Source: Gemmatirosa kalamazoonensis
GTDB lineage: Bacteria; Gemmatimonadota; Gemmatimonadetes; Gemmatimonadales; Gemmatimonadaceae
Assembly: GCF_000522985.1 (NCBI RefSeq)
Contig: NZ_CP007128.1
Location: forward strand, 372,001 to 436,000
Reading direction: 5' to 3'
Length of the DNA stretch: 64,000 bases
The notes under the pieces are model-generated. The model was not told the origin of the DNA. It saw only the letters and a program-made list of their open reading frames with translations, and did not search any database. A program made the position numbers and the translations under genes. Within the stretch, counting starts at the first letter, position 1; the number at the start of each line of letters is the position of its first letter. This document shows, in pieces, positions 17,353 to 26,184 of the stretch.

Positions 17353-18111
17353 ATGAGATCAGCACTCCGGCTCGCCGCATCCCTTCTCGCGATCATCGCC
17401 CTCACCGGCGTCGCCCCGCCGGAGCGCATCGTCGTCTACATGATCGGCGACTCCACGATGGCGAACAAACCGGATCCGGAGCACAACCCGGAGCGCGGCT
17501 GGGGACAGGCGCTCCCGCAGTTCCTCGACCGCGACGTGACGGTGGACAACCGCGCCGTGAACGGCCGCAGCACGAAGAGCTTCATCGCCGAGGGCCGATG
17601 GGACTCGGTGCGCGCGCGGCTGAAGAAGGGCGACTACGTCCTCATCCAGTTCGGGCACAACGACCAGAAGGTCGAGGACTCGACGCGCTACACGAACCCC
17701 TACACGGGCTATCGTCGGAACCTCTCGCGCTTCGTGACCGAGACGCGGGCGGCGGGCGCGACGCCGGTCGTGCTGAGCTCCATCGTGCGGCGCAAGTTCA
17801 ACGCGCAGGGCGTGCTCGAGGACACGCACGGGGCGTATCCGTTCGTGGCGCGCGACGTGGCGCGCGAGCTGGGCGCGGGCTTCGTGGATCTCCAGCTGCT
17901 GACGGAGGACCTCGTGACCGCCGCGGGGCCCACGGGCTCGAAGGCGCTCTACGTGTACACCACGGAGGGCCAGTTCCCGTCGTTCCCGCAGGCGCGGCAG
18001 GACGACACGCACCTCTCGCCGCGCGGAGCGACGGAGGTCGCGCGGCTGGCCGCTCGCGCGCTGCGCGGCCTCGGCGGGCCGCTCGCGAAGCACGTGGTCG
18101 GCGTGGACTGA
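17353..18111 (+). CDS. Rhamnogalacturonan acetylesterase (CE12, SGNH hydrolase)
   Basis: Removes acetyl groups from rhamnogalacturonan, freeing the chain for other enzymes. 252 residues with a signal peptide (1-22). All four SGNH blocks are present: GDST (nucleophile Ser34), NRAVNGRS (Gly71 area), GHND (101-104) and DDTHLSPRGA with Asp217 and His220 completing the triad. The length fits the RGAE/YesT family. It follows GH95 on the same strand and converges on the orphan plug lipoprotein gene, with only 7 bp between stops. Confidence 0.9.
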   Translation: MRSALRLAASLLAIIALTGVAPPERIVVYMIGDSTMANKPDPEHNPERGWGQALPQFLDRDVTVDNRAVNGRSTKSFIAEGRWDSVRARLKKGDYVLIQFGHNDQKVEDSTRYTNPYTGYRRNLSRFVTETRAAGATPVVLSSIVRRKFNAQGVLEDTHGAYPFVARDVARELGAGFVDLQLLTEDLVTAAGPTGSKALYVYTTEGQFPSFPQARQDDTHLSPRGATEVARLAARALRGLGGPLAKHVVGVD

Positions 18112-18118
18112 GCGACGA

Positions 18119-18544
18119 TCACCGCCCGCGCTTCGTCGTGATGAGCACCACCCCGTTCGCCCCGCGCACACCGTAGTACGACGTAGCGCCGATGTCCTTC
18201 AGGACCTCGATCTTCGCGATGTCGCCGGGACTGATGCTGAGCAGGCCGTTAGGCGCGTCCATCGGCATGCCGTCGACGATGTAGAGCGGCGCGCCGTCGC
18301 CGTTGATGGTCGACGTGCCGCGGATGCGCACCGAGATGCCGCCCGCCGCGGCGACGACGCGCACGCCCGGAAAGCGGCCGATGAACAGCTCCTCGGCCCG
18401 CACCGGCGTGCTCCCCCGCCAGTCGTCGGCCGTCGCGGTGCGCGCCCGCTCGTCGGCACCCGGCCGCTCGGGTGTGGGAGACGGCGCCGCGGTGCCCCCG
18501 TGGCACGCGGCGAGGAGCAGCAGAACCAGGAGGCGCTGTTTCAT
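18119..18544 (-). CDS. Orphan lipoprotein consisting of a TonB-receptor plug domain
   Basis: A protein of 141 residues. The N-terminus MKQRLLVLLLLAAC is a lipoprotein signal with lipid-bearing Cys14, then a Pro/Ala linker. Residues about 50-141 are a complete TonB-receptor plug domain of the SusC/RagA type: GRFPGVRVVAAAGGISVRIRG, APLYIVDGMPM, IEVLKDIGATSYYGVRGANGVVLITTKRGR. There is no barrel. The plug is intact and ends where the barrel would begin, so it does not look like a random truncation. It closes the susC-susD-GH26 run. It could bind glycan, or gate or compete with a SusC protein; function unknown. Confidence 0.8.
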   Translation of the reverse strand: MKQRLLVLLLLAACHGGTAAPSPTPERPGADERARTATADDWRGSTPVRAEELFIGRFPGVRVVAAAGGISVRIRGTSTINGDGAPLYIVDGMPMDAPNGLLSISPGDIAKIEVLKDIGATSYYGVRGANGVVLITTKRGR

Positions 18545-18607
18545 GAGCGGGACCTCCGTCGCGGAACGTATCATCCATCGAGCCGCCATGGCCGGCTCCA
18601 TGGAGCT

Positions 18608-18637
18608 GATGGTAACGCCGTGGACGTGATGCGTCAC
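18608..18637. repeat. 30-bp unit shared with the hairpin at 35381-35410
   Basis: This stretch, next to the stop of the GH26 gene, begins GATGGTAACGC and ends TGATGCGTCAC. It matches 35381-35410 at 26 of 30 positions, the differences being two dinucleotides (CG here, AA there). Both copies touch the 3' end of a minus-strand gene. Here no matching left arm is present. Confidence 0.6.
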
Positions 18638-19767
18638 TAATCCCGATACATCGCCCCCAGCTCGTCCTCGAACACGATGAGCGGGTGCGCGCGGAAGCGC
18701 ACGAAGTCCGCGGCGCTCGCCTGCCCCGGGTACGGCGCATAGAAGTGCTCGCGCTTCTCGCGCGCCGCGTTCGCGTTGCGCCACACGAGCACGTACGCCG
18801 CGCGGCGCGTGATCGAGTCGGCATTCAGCGCGGCGAGCAGCTTCCCCGTCCACCACGTGGAGTCGGGGAGCGTCTCGTAGCCCGTCTCGGTGATCGCCGC
18901 GACCTTGCCGCGCCGATCCGCCTCGCCCACCACGACGTGCAGCGACTCGACGAGCGCCTGCACCTGGTCCTTCGGCGCCCACGTGGCGCTCGGCGGCCAC
19001 CAGTACTGGTCGACGCCGAGCACGTCGACGTACGCGTCGCCGGGATACCAGTCGAGGTAGTGCGACGGGCCGTAGTCGTAGACCTTGTCCGGGGAGTACG
19101 CGTACAGGAGGTTGTGCACGCCGCGGCGGTCGCGGAGGTACTCGACGGTGAAGCGCCACAGCCGCTGGTAGTCGTCGGCGCGCGTGTGCGACGCGCCCCA
19201 CCAGAACCAGCCGCCGCTCATCTCGTGGAACGGCCGGAAGACGAGCGGCACGAGCGCGGTGCCGCCGTCGGGCGCCGGCGCGCGCAGCGACGTGGCGAAG
19301 TCGGCGAAGCGGTCGAGCCACGCGACGTACGTGGCGTGGTGCGCGCCGCCAGGCAGCAGCGTGGGAAGCGCGCGGCCGGTCGTGTCCCACGCGTTGCCGC
19401 CCGTCACCGGGTTCGGCATGTGCCAGCTCAGCGTGATCACGCTGCCGCGCCGGTAGCCCTCCACGATCCAGCCGCGCAACCGGGCGAGATCGGCGCCGCC
19501 GAACTCCCAGCCGTACACCGCCGGATACGCGCCCGCCACCGCCTTCACGTCGGAGCGACCGGGCTCGCCGGTCCAGTCGTGGCCGTACGCGAGGTCGTCC
19601 TGATGACCGAACATGACCTGCCGCCCGGCGAGCCGCCGCATGTTCGCGAACAGCGCGCGCGTCTCCGCCGTGGCGAGCGCGTCGACCGGCTGCGCTTCCG
19701 CCGACCGAGCGCACGACGCCCCCGCCGCGACGAGCAACGCGACGAGGGCGCCTAACGATCCGCGCAT
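18637..19767 (-). CDS. GH26 beta-mannanase, secreted
   Basis: Cuts beta-1,4-mannan or mannan-containing hemicellulose. 376 residues with a signal or lipoprotein-like N-terminus (Cys19 in GASCARS may be a lipobox). The GH26 catalytic acid/base is Glu182 in FRPFHEMSGGWFWWG and the nucleophile Glu294 in ITETGYE. The segment GHQDDLAYGHDW near the N-terminus is a family hallmark. It follows susD by 7 bp, so the SusCD pair and this enzyme are probably one transcript, which points to mannan oligosaccharide as the imported substrate. Confidence 0.92.
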   Translation of the reverse strand: MRGSLGALVALLVAAGASCARSAEAQPVDALATAETRALFANMRRLAGRQVMFGHQDDLAYGHDWTGEPGRSDVKAVAGAYPAVYGWEFGGADLARLRGWIVEGYRRGSVITLSWHMPNPVTGGNAWDTTGRALPTLLPGGAHHATYVAWLDRFADFATSLRAPAPDGGTALVPLVFRPFHEMSGGWFWWGASHTRADDYQRLWRFTVEYLRDRRGVHNLLYAYSPDKVYDYGPSHYLDWYPGDAYVDVLGVDQYWWPPSATWAPKDQVQALVESLHVVVGEADRRGKVAAITETGYETLPDSTWWTGKLLAALNADSITRRAAYVLVWRNANAAREKREHFYAPYPGQASAADFVRFRAHPLIVFEDELGAMYRD

Positions 19768-19774
19768 CGGGGGC

Positions 19775-21463
19775 TCAGTAGCCCGGGTTCTGCGTCAGCG
19801 CCGGATTCGCCGCGAGCTCCTTGCTCGGGATGTTCTGCAGCTTCTGGTACGCCTGGCGCGGCTTGCACGTCCCCTGGCTCGCGTAGTCCGCGATCGCGGA
19901 CTTCTGGTTCATCACGTCGAGCCAGCGCCCCTCGCGCACGAGATCGAAGCGCGACTGGAACTCGCCGTACAGCTCGTGCGAGCGCTCCGCCCACACGGCC
20001 TGGCGGAACTGCGCCTGGCTGAGCCCCGCGAGCTTGGGGAGGCCGGCGCGCGTGCGCACCTGGTTGATCGCGTCGTACGCGGCGCCGGTCGGGCCGTTCT
20101 TCTCGTTCTCCGCCTCGGCGAACACGAGCAGCACGTCGGCGTGGCGGAGGATGATGAAGTTGTTCGCCGCCGCCTGATCGGTGCTGAGGTGCGTCGGGTC
20201 GATGTACTTCAGCGTGTAGTACGGCGGCGCGACGGCGACCATCGTCGGCTGCCCGCCCTTCAGCGTGAGCTGGTGGAAGTCCTCGGCGAAGCGGCCGCAG
20301 CCCTCGCTCCAGCTGCCGTAGCGCACCACCGAGTCCTTCGCCACGAGCCCCGCGCTCTGGAGCGCGGCGAGCGAGTCACGCTGCAGCGCGCGGATCTTCC
20401 CCCACGAGCTGTTCGTGAACTCCCACGACATCGCGATCGCCTTGTTGTGCTCCGCGCGCTTGTCGTTCGCCTCGAACGACTTCACGAAGTCCTCGCGCAG
20501 GCTCAGGAACCCCTGGCCGCAGCTGCCGACGACCGTGCAGTCGCCCTTCGGACCGAAGTACGCCGGGACCTGCGAGCCCGAGTTGTTCACCGCCGCGCCC
20601 TGGATGGCGAACAGGATCTCGGGGCTCGTGTTCTGCTTGTTGATGTCGAACAGGTCCATGTAGTTCGACTCGAGGCGCACCGACGCGTCGGCCATCTCGG
20701 TCTGCGCGGCGAGTCGCGCCGAGTCGAGGTAGGCGGACTTCAGCGCGGCGAGCGGCGTACCCGTGGCCTCGTCGCCCGCCATGTGCAGATAGACCTTCGC
20801 GAGCAGCCCCCACGCCGTCGCGGCGCGCGGCAGCCCCTGGCCGTTCGGCTGGCTGTACGTCGTCGGCAGCAGCGGGGCGGCGGCCTTGAGGTCCTTCGCC
20901 GCCTGCAGCCAGATCACCTCGGGCGCGCTGCGCGGCAGGGCGCCCATCTGCGCGTCCGGCTGGTACGGCTCGAGGCGCAGCGGCACGCCGCCGTAGCGCC
21001 GGACGAGGTCGAAGTACGCGTAGCCGCGGGCGAACAGCGCCTGCCCCTGCGACAGCTTCTTGGTCGCGTCGGAGATGCCGGCGCTCTTCGGCACGTTGGC
21101 GAGCACCTCGTTCGCGCGCTCGATGATCTGGTAGTCGCCGATGTACACGCTGTTGTCCTGCATGTACCACTGGCCCGCCTGCTGGCCGGCGAAGCCGCCG
21201 GCCATCCAGTTCCAGCACAGCAGCTCGGGCTCGTCGCACATCAGGCCGTACTGCGCGGGCGACTTCCAGCCGTTCCAGCCCATGAGCGGCGCGTACACGC
21301 CGTTCACCGCGGAGACGGCCTGCGCGTCGGTCTGGTAGTACTTGTCGGGCGAGATGAACGTCGCCGCCGTCTCGGGGAGGTCGGTGACGTCCTTGCACGC
21401 CGCCAGCATCGTCGCGGCGAGCGCGCCCAACGCGATGCGAATCGTGGCTCGATGAAGCGTCAT
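19775..21463 (-). CDS. SusD/RagB-like surface glycan-binding lipoprotein
   Basis: Captures oligosaccharide at the cell surface and acts as lid on its SusC partner. 562 residues with a lipobox at Cys23 (MLAAC). The N-terminal SusD-like domain contains tetratricopeptide-type helices (about 50-230, including AQALFARGYAYFDLVRRYGGVPL). The C-terminal RagB domain (about 300-562) ends ...LAANPALTQNPGY, with FIILRHADVLLVFAEAEN and ERSHELYGEFQSRFDLVREGRW typical of the family. The frame stays open upstream, but the start at 21463 gives the lipoprotein signal. The partner susC ends 14 bp upstream. Confidence 0.93.
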   Translation of the reverse strand: MTLHRATIRIALGALAATMLAACKDVTDLPETAATFISPDKYYQTDAQAVSAVNGVYAPLMGWNGWKSPAQYGLMCDEPELLCWNWMAGGFAGQQAGQWYMQDNSVYIGDYQIIERANEVLANVPKSAGISDATKKLSQGQALFARGYAYFDLVRRYGGVPLRLEPYQPDAQMGALPRSAPEVIWLQAAKDLKAAAPLLPTTYSQPNGQGLPRAATAWGLLAKVYLHMAGDEATGTPLAALKSAYLDSARLAAQTEMADASVRLESNYMDLFDINKQNTSPEILFAIQGAAVNNSGSQVPAYFGPKGDCTVVGSCGQGFLSLREDFVKSFEANDKRAEHNKAIAMSWEFTNSSWGKIRALQRDSLAALQSAGLVAKDSVVRYGSWSEGCGRFAEDFHQLTLKGGQPTMVAVAPPYYTLKYIDPTHLSTDQAAANNFIILRHADVLLVFAEAENEKNGPTGAAYDAINQVRTRAGLPKLAGLSQAQFRQAVWAERSHELYGEFQSRFDLVREGRWLDVMNQKSAIADYASQGTCKPRQAYQKLQNIPSKELAANPALTQNPGY

Positions 21464-21477
21464 GGTTCGGTCGCCGC

Positions 21478-24400
21478 TCAGAAGGTCGTGTTGATGCCGA
21501 AGGTGACGATGCGCGACAGCGGGTAGCTTCCCAGGTCGACGCCCATGCGGTTCGTGCCGGAGAACGCGCTCACCTCCGGGTCGAAGCCCGTGTAGTTCGT
21601 CCACGTGAGCAGGTTCACGCCGTTCACGTACGCGTGCGCGGTGCGGGCACCCGGCAGCTTGATGTTGTAGCCGAGCTGCACGTTCTTGAGCCGCACGTAC
21701 GACCCGTCCTCGAGGAAGAGGTCGTGGAACCGCGCGTCCGCCTTGCGGTTCTGGCGGATGATCGGGTACTTGCCGTCCGGGTTGGTCTTCGGGTCGAACG
21801 CGTTGTCGTAGAACTCGCGCGGGATGTTGATGGTGCCGTCGAGCGTCAGGTACCGCATGCGCTCGGTGTTCAGGATCGAGTTCCCGCGCACCGCGGTGAC
21901 GAGCGCGCTGAGGTCGAAGCGGCCGACGCGCAGCGTGTTCGTCACGCCGTACACCCACTTCGGGTTCGCGTCGCCGATCACGGTCTGATCGTCCGCGTTG
22001 ATCTTGCCGTCGCCGTTCAGGTCCTTGTACTTGAGGTCACCGACCCACGCGGCGGAGCCGAGGATCTTCGAGTACGCGACGGAGTCCTGCGGCGTGCGCA
22101 CGAGACCATCGGTCACGTAGCCCCACATCGCGCCGATCGGCAGGCCGGGCTTCTGGATGAACGGCGTGACCTCGAGGTTGCCGCCCGCGCCGAGGTTGCC
22201 CGCGAACTGCTGCTTGATGCCGTTGCCGAGGCTCGCGATGCGGTTCGTGTTGTGCGACGCGTTCGCGCTGATGTTCCAGCTCAGGCCACCGCGGTGGTTG
22301 CTCTGGATGACGTCGAACGCCGCCTGCAGCTCCACGCCGCGGTTCGTCACGTTGCCCGAGTTGATCCACGCGCTCGAGAAGCCCGTGTTCTGCGCGAGCG
22401 TGATCTGCTGCAGCAGGTCGTACGTGTTCTTGCGGTAGACGTCGACCGTGCCGGTGAAGCGGTTGTCGAACAGGCCGAAGTCGACGCCGCCGTCGAACTG
22501 CGACGTCGTCTCCCAGCGCAGGTTCGGGTTGCCGAGCTGCGTCACGACGTACGCGGGAACGATCGTCTCGTTCAGCGTCATCGCCACGCCGGAGATGGCG
22601 GGGAGCGACTGGTACGCGCCGATCGCCTGGTTGCCCGACTTGCCGTAGCTCAGGCGGACCTTGAGGTCGGAGAGGCCGGGCGCGTGCTTCAGGAACGGCT
22701 CGTCGATCGCCTTCCACGCGAACGCGAACGCCGGGAACGTCGCCCACTTGTTGTTCGACGCGAACTTCGACGAGCCGTCGGCGCGGATCGTCGCCGTGAA
22801 CAGGTAGCGATCGTTCAGCGAGTAGTTCACGCGCCCGAGCCACGACGCGAGCTGCGACGTGGAGAGCCCGCTGTACGGGAGCTGCGGCTGCGTGCCGTTC
22901 TGCAGCACGTTCCCGCCGAGGATGTCGTTCGGGAAGCCCTGCACTTCCTGCGACTGCCAGGTGCTCTTGTCGTTCTGCCACGTGAAGCCGCCGAGCGCGT
23001 CGATGCGCTGACGGCCCGAGATCTCGTGCTCGTAGCGCACCAGGCTCTCGGTCAGCAGGTTGCCGAACTCGGAGCCGTTCGAGATCGCGTCGCCCTTCGC
23101 GAGGCGCCCCTCGTTCACCGTGCTCGGGAAGTACGCGCCGTAGGTGCGGCGCTCGTAGTTCGCGCCGAGGTTCTCGTCGAACGAGAAGCCGTGGCCGAGC
23201 TTCAGCACGCCGCGCACGCCGCCGATGCCGCGCGTGATCTGGTCGTTCTCGTGCACCTCGTCGGTGTACCGCAGCGGGTTGGACCCGTACTGCGACAGCA
23301 CGGTCGGGGACTCGGCGCGCGGGTCGGCCTGGGTCGTGTCGCGGAACTGGAACGGCACGTAGGTGACCGCGCCGCGCACGATGCCGATCGCGTTCCAGCC
23401 GTTGATCGTCGACGAGCGCACCATGTTGTTCACGGAGCGCGTGAGCGCGACGTTCGGCGTGACGCGGAAGCGATCGCTGACGCTGCGGTCGAGGTTCAGC
23501 CGCAGGCCGCCGCGCTTGAACTCCGAGCCGCGGATGACGCCCGCCTGCTGCAGCAGGTTGCCGGAGAGCGCGTAGCTCCCCTTGTCGTCGCCGCCGGAGA
23601 AGCCGAGGGTGCCGTCGGTGACCGGCGCGTTGCGGAAGATCGCGTCCTGCCAGTTCGTTCCGTTGCCCAACGTGTTGCGGATGCTGTCCGGCGTCTGCGA
23701 GCCGGGGCGGCCGCCGTACGGGTACTGCGTCTGCGGACCGAACGCGTTGATGAACGCGGTGTTGACGTACGTCGCGAAGTCGAACGCGTTCAGCACGTCG
23801 ATCTGCCGCACGACGCTCGAGACGCCCTGCGACAGGTTGAACGTGTACTGCCCGGCGCGGTCGCGCGTGCCCTTCTTCGTCGTGATGAGGACGACGCCGT
23901 TCGCGCCGCGGCTGCCGTAGATCGCCGTCGCGCTGGCGTCCTTCAGGATGTCGATGGACTCGATGTCCTCGGGCGCGATCTGGGCGAGCGGGTTGGTCTC
24001 GGTCGTGGAGCGGAGGTCGATCTGGCTCAGGCCACCCTGGATCTTGCTCGTGCCCGAGCTGGCGACCGGCACGCCGTCGATGACGTAGAGCGGCTGGGCG
24101 CTGCCGCCGTTCATGGAGTTGACGCCGCGGATCTGGACACGCATGCCGCCGCCCGGGGCAGCGTCACCCTGCGTGACCTGGACGCCGGCGACGCGCCCCT
24201 GGAGCCCCTGCTCGAGCGTGTTGACGGTCGTCTGCTGCAGCTCGGTCGTGGCGACCGACGCCACCGAGCCGGTGAGGTCCGCGCGGCGCTGGGTGCCGTA
24301 GCCGACGGTGACGATCTCGCTGAGCTGGACGGCGGCCGGCTGGAGCGCGAAGGCGAGCGTCGCGCTGCCGCCGGTCGTGACGGCGACCGGCTGCTCCTGG

Positions 24401-24663
24401 GCCGAGTAGCCGAGGACGGCGACGCGGACGCGCTGCGAGCCGGTGGGGACGGCGGTGATGACGAAGCGGCCGTCCTCGCGGGTGACGGCCTGCCGCGTGG
24501 TGCCCACGACGGACACGCGGGCGCCGACGATGGGAGTCTGGGTGGTCGCGTTGGTGACTCGGCCGGCGATGCTGCCGGTCGGCACCTGGGCGTGCGCGTG
24601 CGTGGTCGCGACCAACGTTCCAAGCAGGGTCGCCGCGACCACTGCGCGGGAGCGGAACGTCAT
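21478..24663 (-). CDS. SusC/RagA-like TonB-dependent oligosaccharide receptor
   Basis: Imports oligosaccharides through the outer membrane with the SusD partner. 1061 residues: signal peptide ending in THAHAQ, a carboxypeptidase-like domain (about 27-110, starting GSIAGRVTNATTQTPIVGA), a TonB-box-like region (SEIVTVGYGTQRR), a plug with PLYVIDGVPV and SIDILKDASATAIYGSRGANGVVLITTKKG, and a barrel ending in ITF-type aromatic residues (GINTTF). The start at 24663 has GGAGG 8 bp upstream (24672-24676). Two copies of a 17-bp element at 24702-24741 lie in its promoter, divergent from the ROK gene, a plausible local repressor. Confidence 0.94.
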   Translation of the reverse strand: MTFRSRAVVAATLLGTLVATTHAHAQVPTGSIAGRVTNATTQTPIVGARVSVVGTTRQAVTREDGRFVITAVPTGSQRVRVAVLGYSAQEQPVAVTTGGSATLAFALQPAAVQLSEIVTVGYGTQRRADLTGSVASVATTELQQTTVNTLEQGLQGRVAGVQVTQGDAAPGGGMRVQIRGVNSMNGGSAQPLYVIDGVPVASSGTSKIQGGLSQIDLRSTTETNPLAQIAPEDIESIDILKDASATAIYGSRGANGVVLITTKKGTRDRAGQYTFNLSQGVSSVVRQIDVLNAFDFATYVNTAFINAFGPQTQYPYGGRPGSQTPDSIRNTLGNGTNWQDAIFRNAPVTDGTLGFSGGDDKGSYALSGNLLQQAGVIRGSEFKRGGLRLNLDRSVSDRFRVTPNVALTRSVNNMVRSSTINGWNAIGIVRGAVTYVPFQFRDTTQADPRAESPTVLSQYGSNPLRYTDEVHENDQITRGIGGVRGVLKLGHGFSFDENLGANYERRTYGAYFPSTVNEGRLAKGDAISNGSEFGNLLTESLVRYEHEISGRQRIDALGGFTWQNDKSTWQSQEVQGFPNDILGGNVLQNGTQPQLPYSGLSTSQLASWLGRVNYSLNDRYLFTATIRADGSSKFASNNKWATFPAFAFAWKAIDEPFLKHAPGLSDLKVRLSYGKSGNQAIGAYQSLPAISGVAMTLNETIVPAYVVTQLGNPNLRWETTSQFDGGVDFGLFDNRFTGTVDVYRKNTYDLLQQITLAQNTGFSSAWINSGNVTNRGVELQAAFDVIQSNHRGGLSWNISANASHNTNRIASLGNGIKQQFAGNLGAGGNLEVTPFIQKPGLPIGAMWGYVTDGLVRTPQDSVAYSKILGSAAWVGDLKYKDLNGDGKINADDQTVIGDANPKWVYGVTNTLRVGRFDLSALVTAVRGNSILNTERMRYLTLDGTINIPREFYDNAFDPKTNPDGKYPIIRQNRKADARFHDLFLEDGSYVRLKNVQLGYNIKLPGARTAHAYVNGVNLLTWTNYTGFDPEVSAFSGTNRMGVDLGSYPLSRIVTFGINTTF

Positions 24664-24701
24664 GGCGTGCGCCTCCGAAGGGGATGGGGTAAGGCGGGAC
24701 A

Positions 24702-24741
24702 TTGGCACGTTCCAAAATCGAGGTTTGGCACGTTCCAAAAT
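24702..24741. promoter_or_regulatory. Two direct copies of TTGGCACGTTCCAAAAT in the susC/ROK divergent promoter
   Basis: Identical 17-bp copies at 24702-24718 and 24725-24741, spaced 23 bp start to start, roughly two helical turns. Each copy holds a TTGG-N6-CCAA inverted repeat, as expected for a dimeric repressor. The site is about 40-80 bp upstream of susC and about 190 bp upstream of the ROK start. The ROK protein at 24931 is the most likely ligand; a minus-strand promoter overlapping the site is possible. Confidence 0.6.
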
Positions 24742-24930
24742 GTCGACGTGAATTAGGCGGTCCGCTGTACCAAATGCGTCGGGTCCCGGACCGCCGGCGG
24801 CGTGCGTCCCGTCTAGGCTACGCCGATAAACGATTTCGTCAAGTTGATTTGTCAATTCGACCCCCCGGTCGGCGTCCACGTCACTATCTTGCCGCGGGCC
24901 CCGCGGGCCCCCCGCCCCCGCCCAGGCGCC

Positions 24931-26184
24931 ATGCTCACCGGATCCAACCTCCTCCACACGAAGCAGTACAACCTGCGGCTCGTTCACGAGGTGATCCGGC
25001 TGTTCGGCCCCCTCCCCCGTGCCGAGATCGCCCGCCGCACCCACCTCACCGGGCAGACGATCTCCAACCTCACCCGGGAGCTCCGCGAGCTCGGCCTCAT
25101 CGTGGAGGGCGACCGGCGGCAGGAGGGACGCGGCGCCCCGTCCACCGCGCTCGCCATCAACCCGGATGGCGCGTTCGGCATCGGCCTCGACTTCAACCGC
25201 GACCACCTCACCGGCCTGCTGCTCGACGTCGCCGGCAACGTGCGCCATCGCGTGCACGTGGAGCTCGAGTTCCCGTCGCCGGCGGAGACGCTCGAGCTCA
25301 TGGTCGCCACCGTCGAGCGATTGATCGCCGAGCGCGGGATCGCCCGGTCGGCCGTGTGCGGGGTGGGGGTGGCGATCCCGGGGCCGATGTATCCGACGCC
25401 CGACGGCCTGGGATATCTCGTGAACCCGCGGTCGTTCCCCGGCTGGCACAAGGTGCCGCTCGCCGACTGGCTGCAGGCCCGCCTGGCGATGCCGGTGCTG
25501 CTCGAGAACGACGCCACCGCGGCGGCCGCCGGCGAGCGCTGGTACGGCGCCGGCCAGCGCATCGGCACGTTCTTCTACTTCTGCTTCGGCGCCGGGCTCG
25601 GCGGCGGGCTGGTGATGAACGGGACCGCGTTCAACGGCTTCACCGGCAACGCCGGCGAGATCGCCTACCTGCCGCCGGTGCTCGCCGGCGACGCGGGCCT
25701 CGGGTCGGGCGACGACAGCGAGGCGCGGTCGCACGTCGGCGCGCACTTCTACCTGCCGCGGCTGTACGAGGCGCTCCGGCGCGACGGCATCGCCGCCCGC
25801 ACGCCGGCCGACCTGGACGCGCTGTACGGCGCGGGGCACCCCGCCCTGCAGGCGTGGATGGACACCGGCGCCGACTACCTCGCAGGCCTCACGCTGGCCG
25901 TCGAGTACCTGCTCGATCCGGAGGCGATCTTCTTCGGCGGACGGCTGTCCGAGCGGATGATGCAGGCGCTGCTCGACGCCGTGACGCGGCGGCTGCCCGG
26001 TCGCCGAGTGCCGGAGAAGGCGGCGACGGCGCGGCTGCTCGTCGGCACCGCCGGCGAGGACGCCGCGGCGCTCGGTGTGGCGACGCTGCCGATCCACCAG
26101 TGCTTCTCGCCGGCGCCGCAGGTGCTGCTGAAGCGCGGCGCGCAGCAGGCGACGCCCGCGTTCGCGTTCGGCGCGCACGCGTGA
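24931..26184 (+). CDS. ROK-family transcriptional regulator (hemicellulose locus)
   Basis: Probable sugar-responsive repressor. 417 residues: a winged helix-turn-helix at about 22-80 (RLFGPLPRAEIARRTHLTGQTISNLTRELRELGLI), then a sugar-kinase-like ROK domain with FGIGLDFNRDHL, GVGVAIPGP and LLENDATAAAAGERWYG. The usual CxCGxxGCxE zinc motif is absent; in its place there is a GDAGLGSGDDSEARSHVG segment. The start at 24931 is chosen because the 29 upstream codons are Pro/Arg-rich and the family begins here. Its stop overlaps the GTG start of the GH9 gene by 4 bp, so the two are co-translated. Confidence 0.88.
   Translation: MLTGSNLLHTKQYNLRLVHEVIRLFGPLPRAEIARRTHLTGQTISNLTRELRELGLIVEGDRRQEGRGAPSTALAINPDGAFGIGLDFNRDHLTGLLLDVAGNVRHRVHVELEFPSPAETLELMVATVERLIAERGIARSAVCGVGVAIPGPMYPTPDGLGYLVNPRSFPGWHKVPLADWLQARLAMPVLLENDATAAAAGERWYGAGQRIGTFFYFCFGAGLGGGLVMNGTAFNGFTGNAGEIAYLPPVLAGDAGLGSGDDSEARSHVGAHFYLPRLYEALRRDGIAARTPADLDALYGAGHPALQAWMDTGADYLAGLTLAVEYLLDPEAIFFGGRLSERMMQALLDAVTRRLPGRRVPEKAATARLLVGTAGEDAAALGVATLPIHQCFSPAPQVLLKRGAQQATPAFAFGAHA

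Noticed and set aside
21634-24756. 1040-codon plus-strand frame across susC
   Set aside because: Antisense shadow of susC; composition is Arg/Val/Asp-rich with no recognisable domain, while the minus strand gives a perfect SusC protein.
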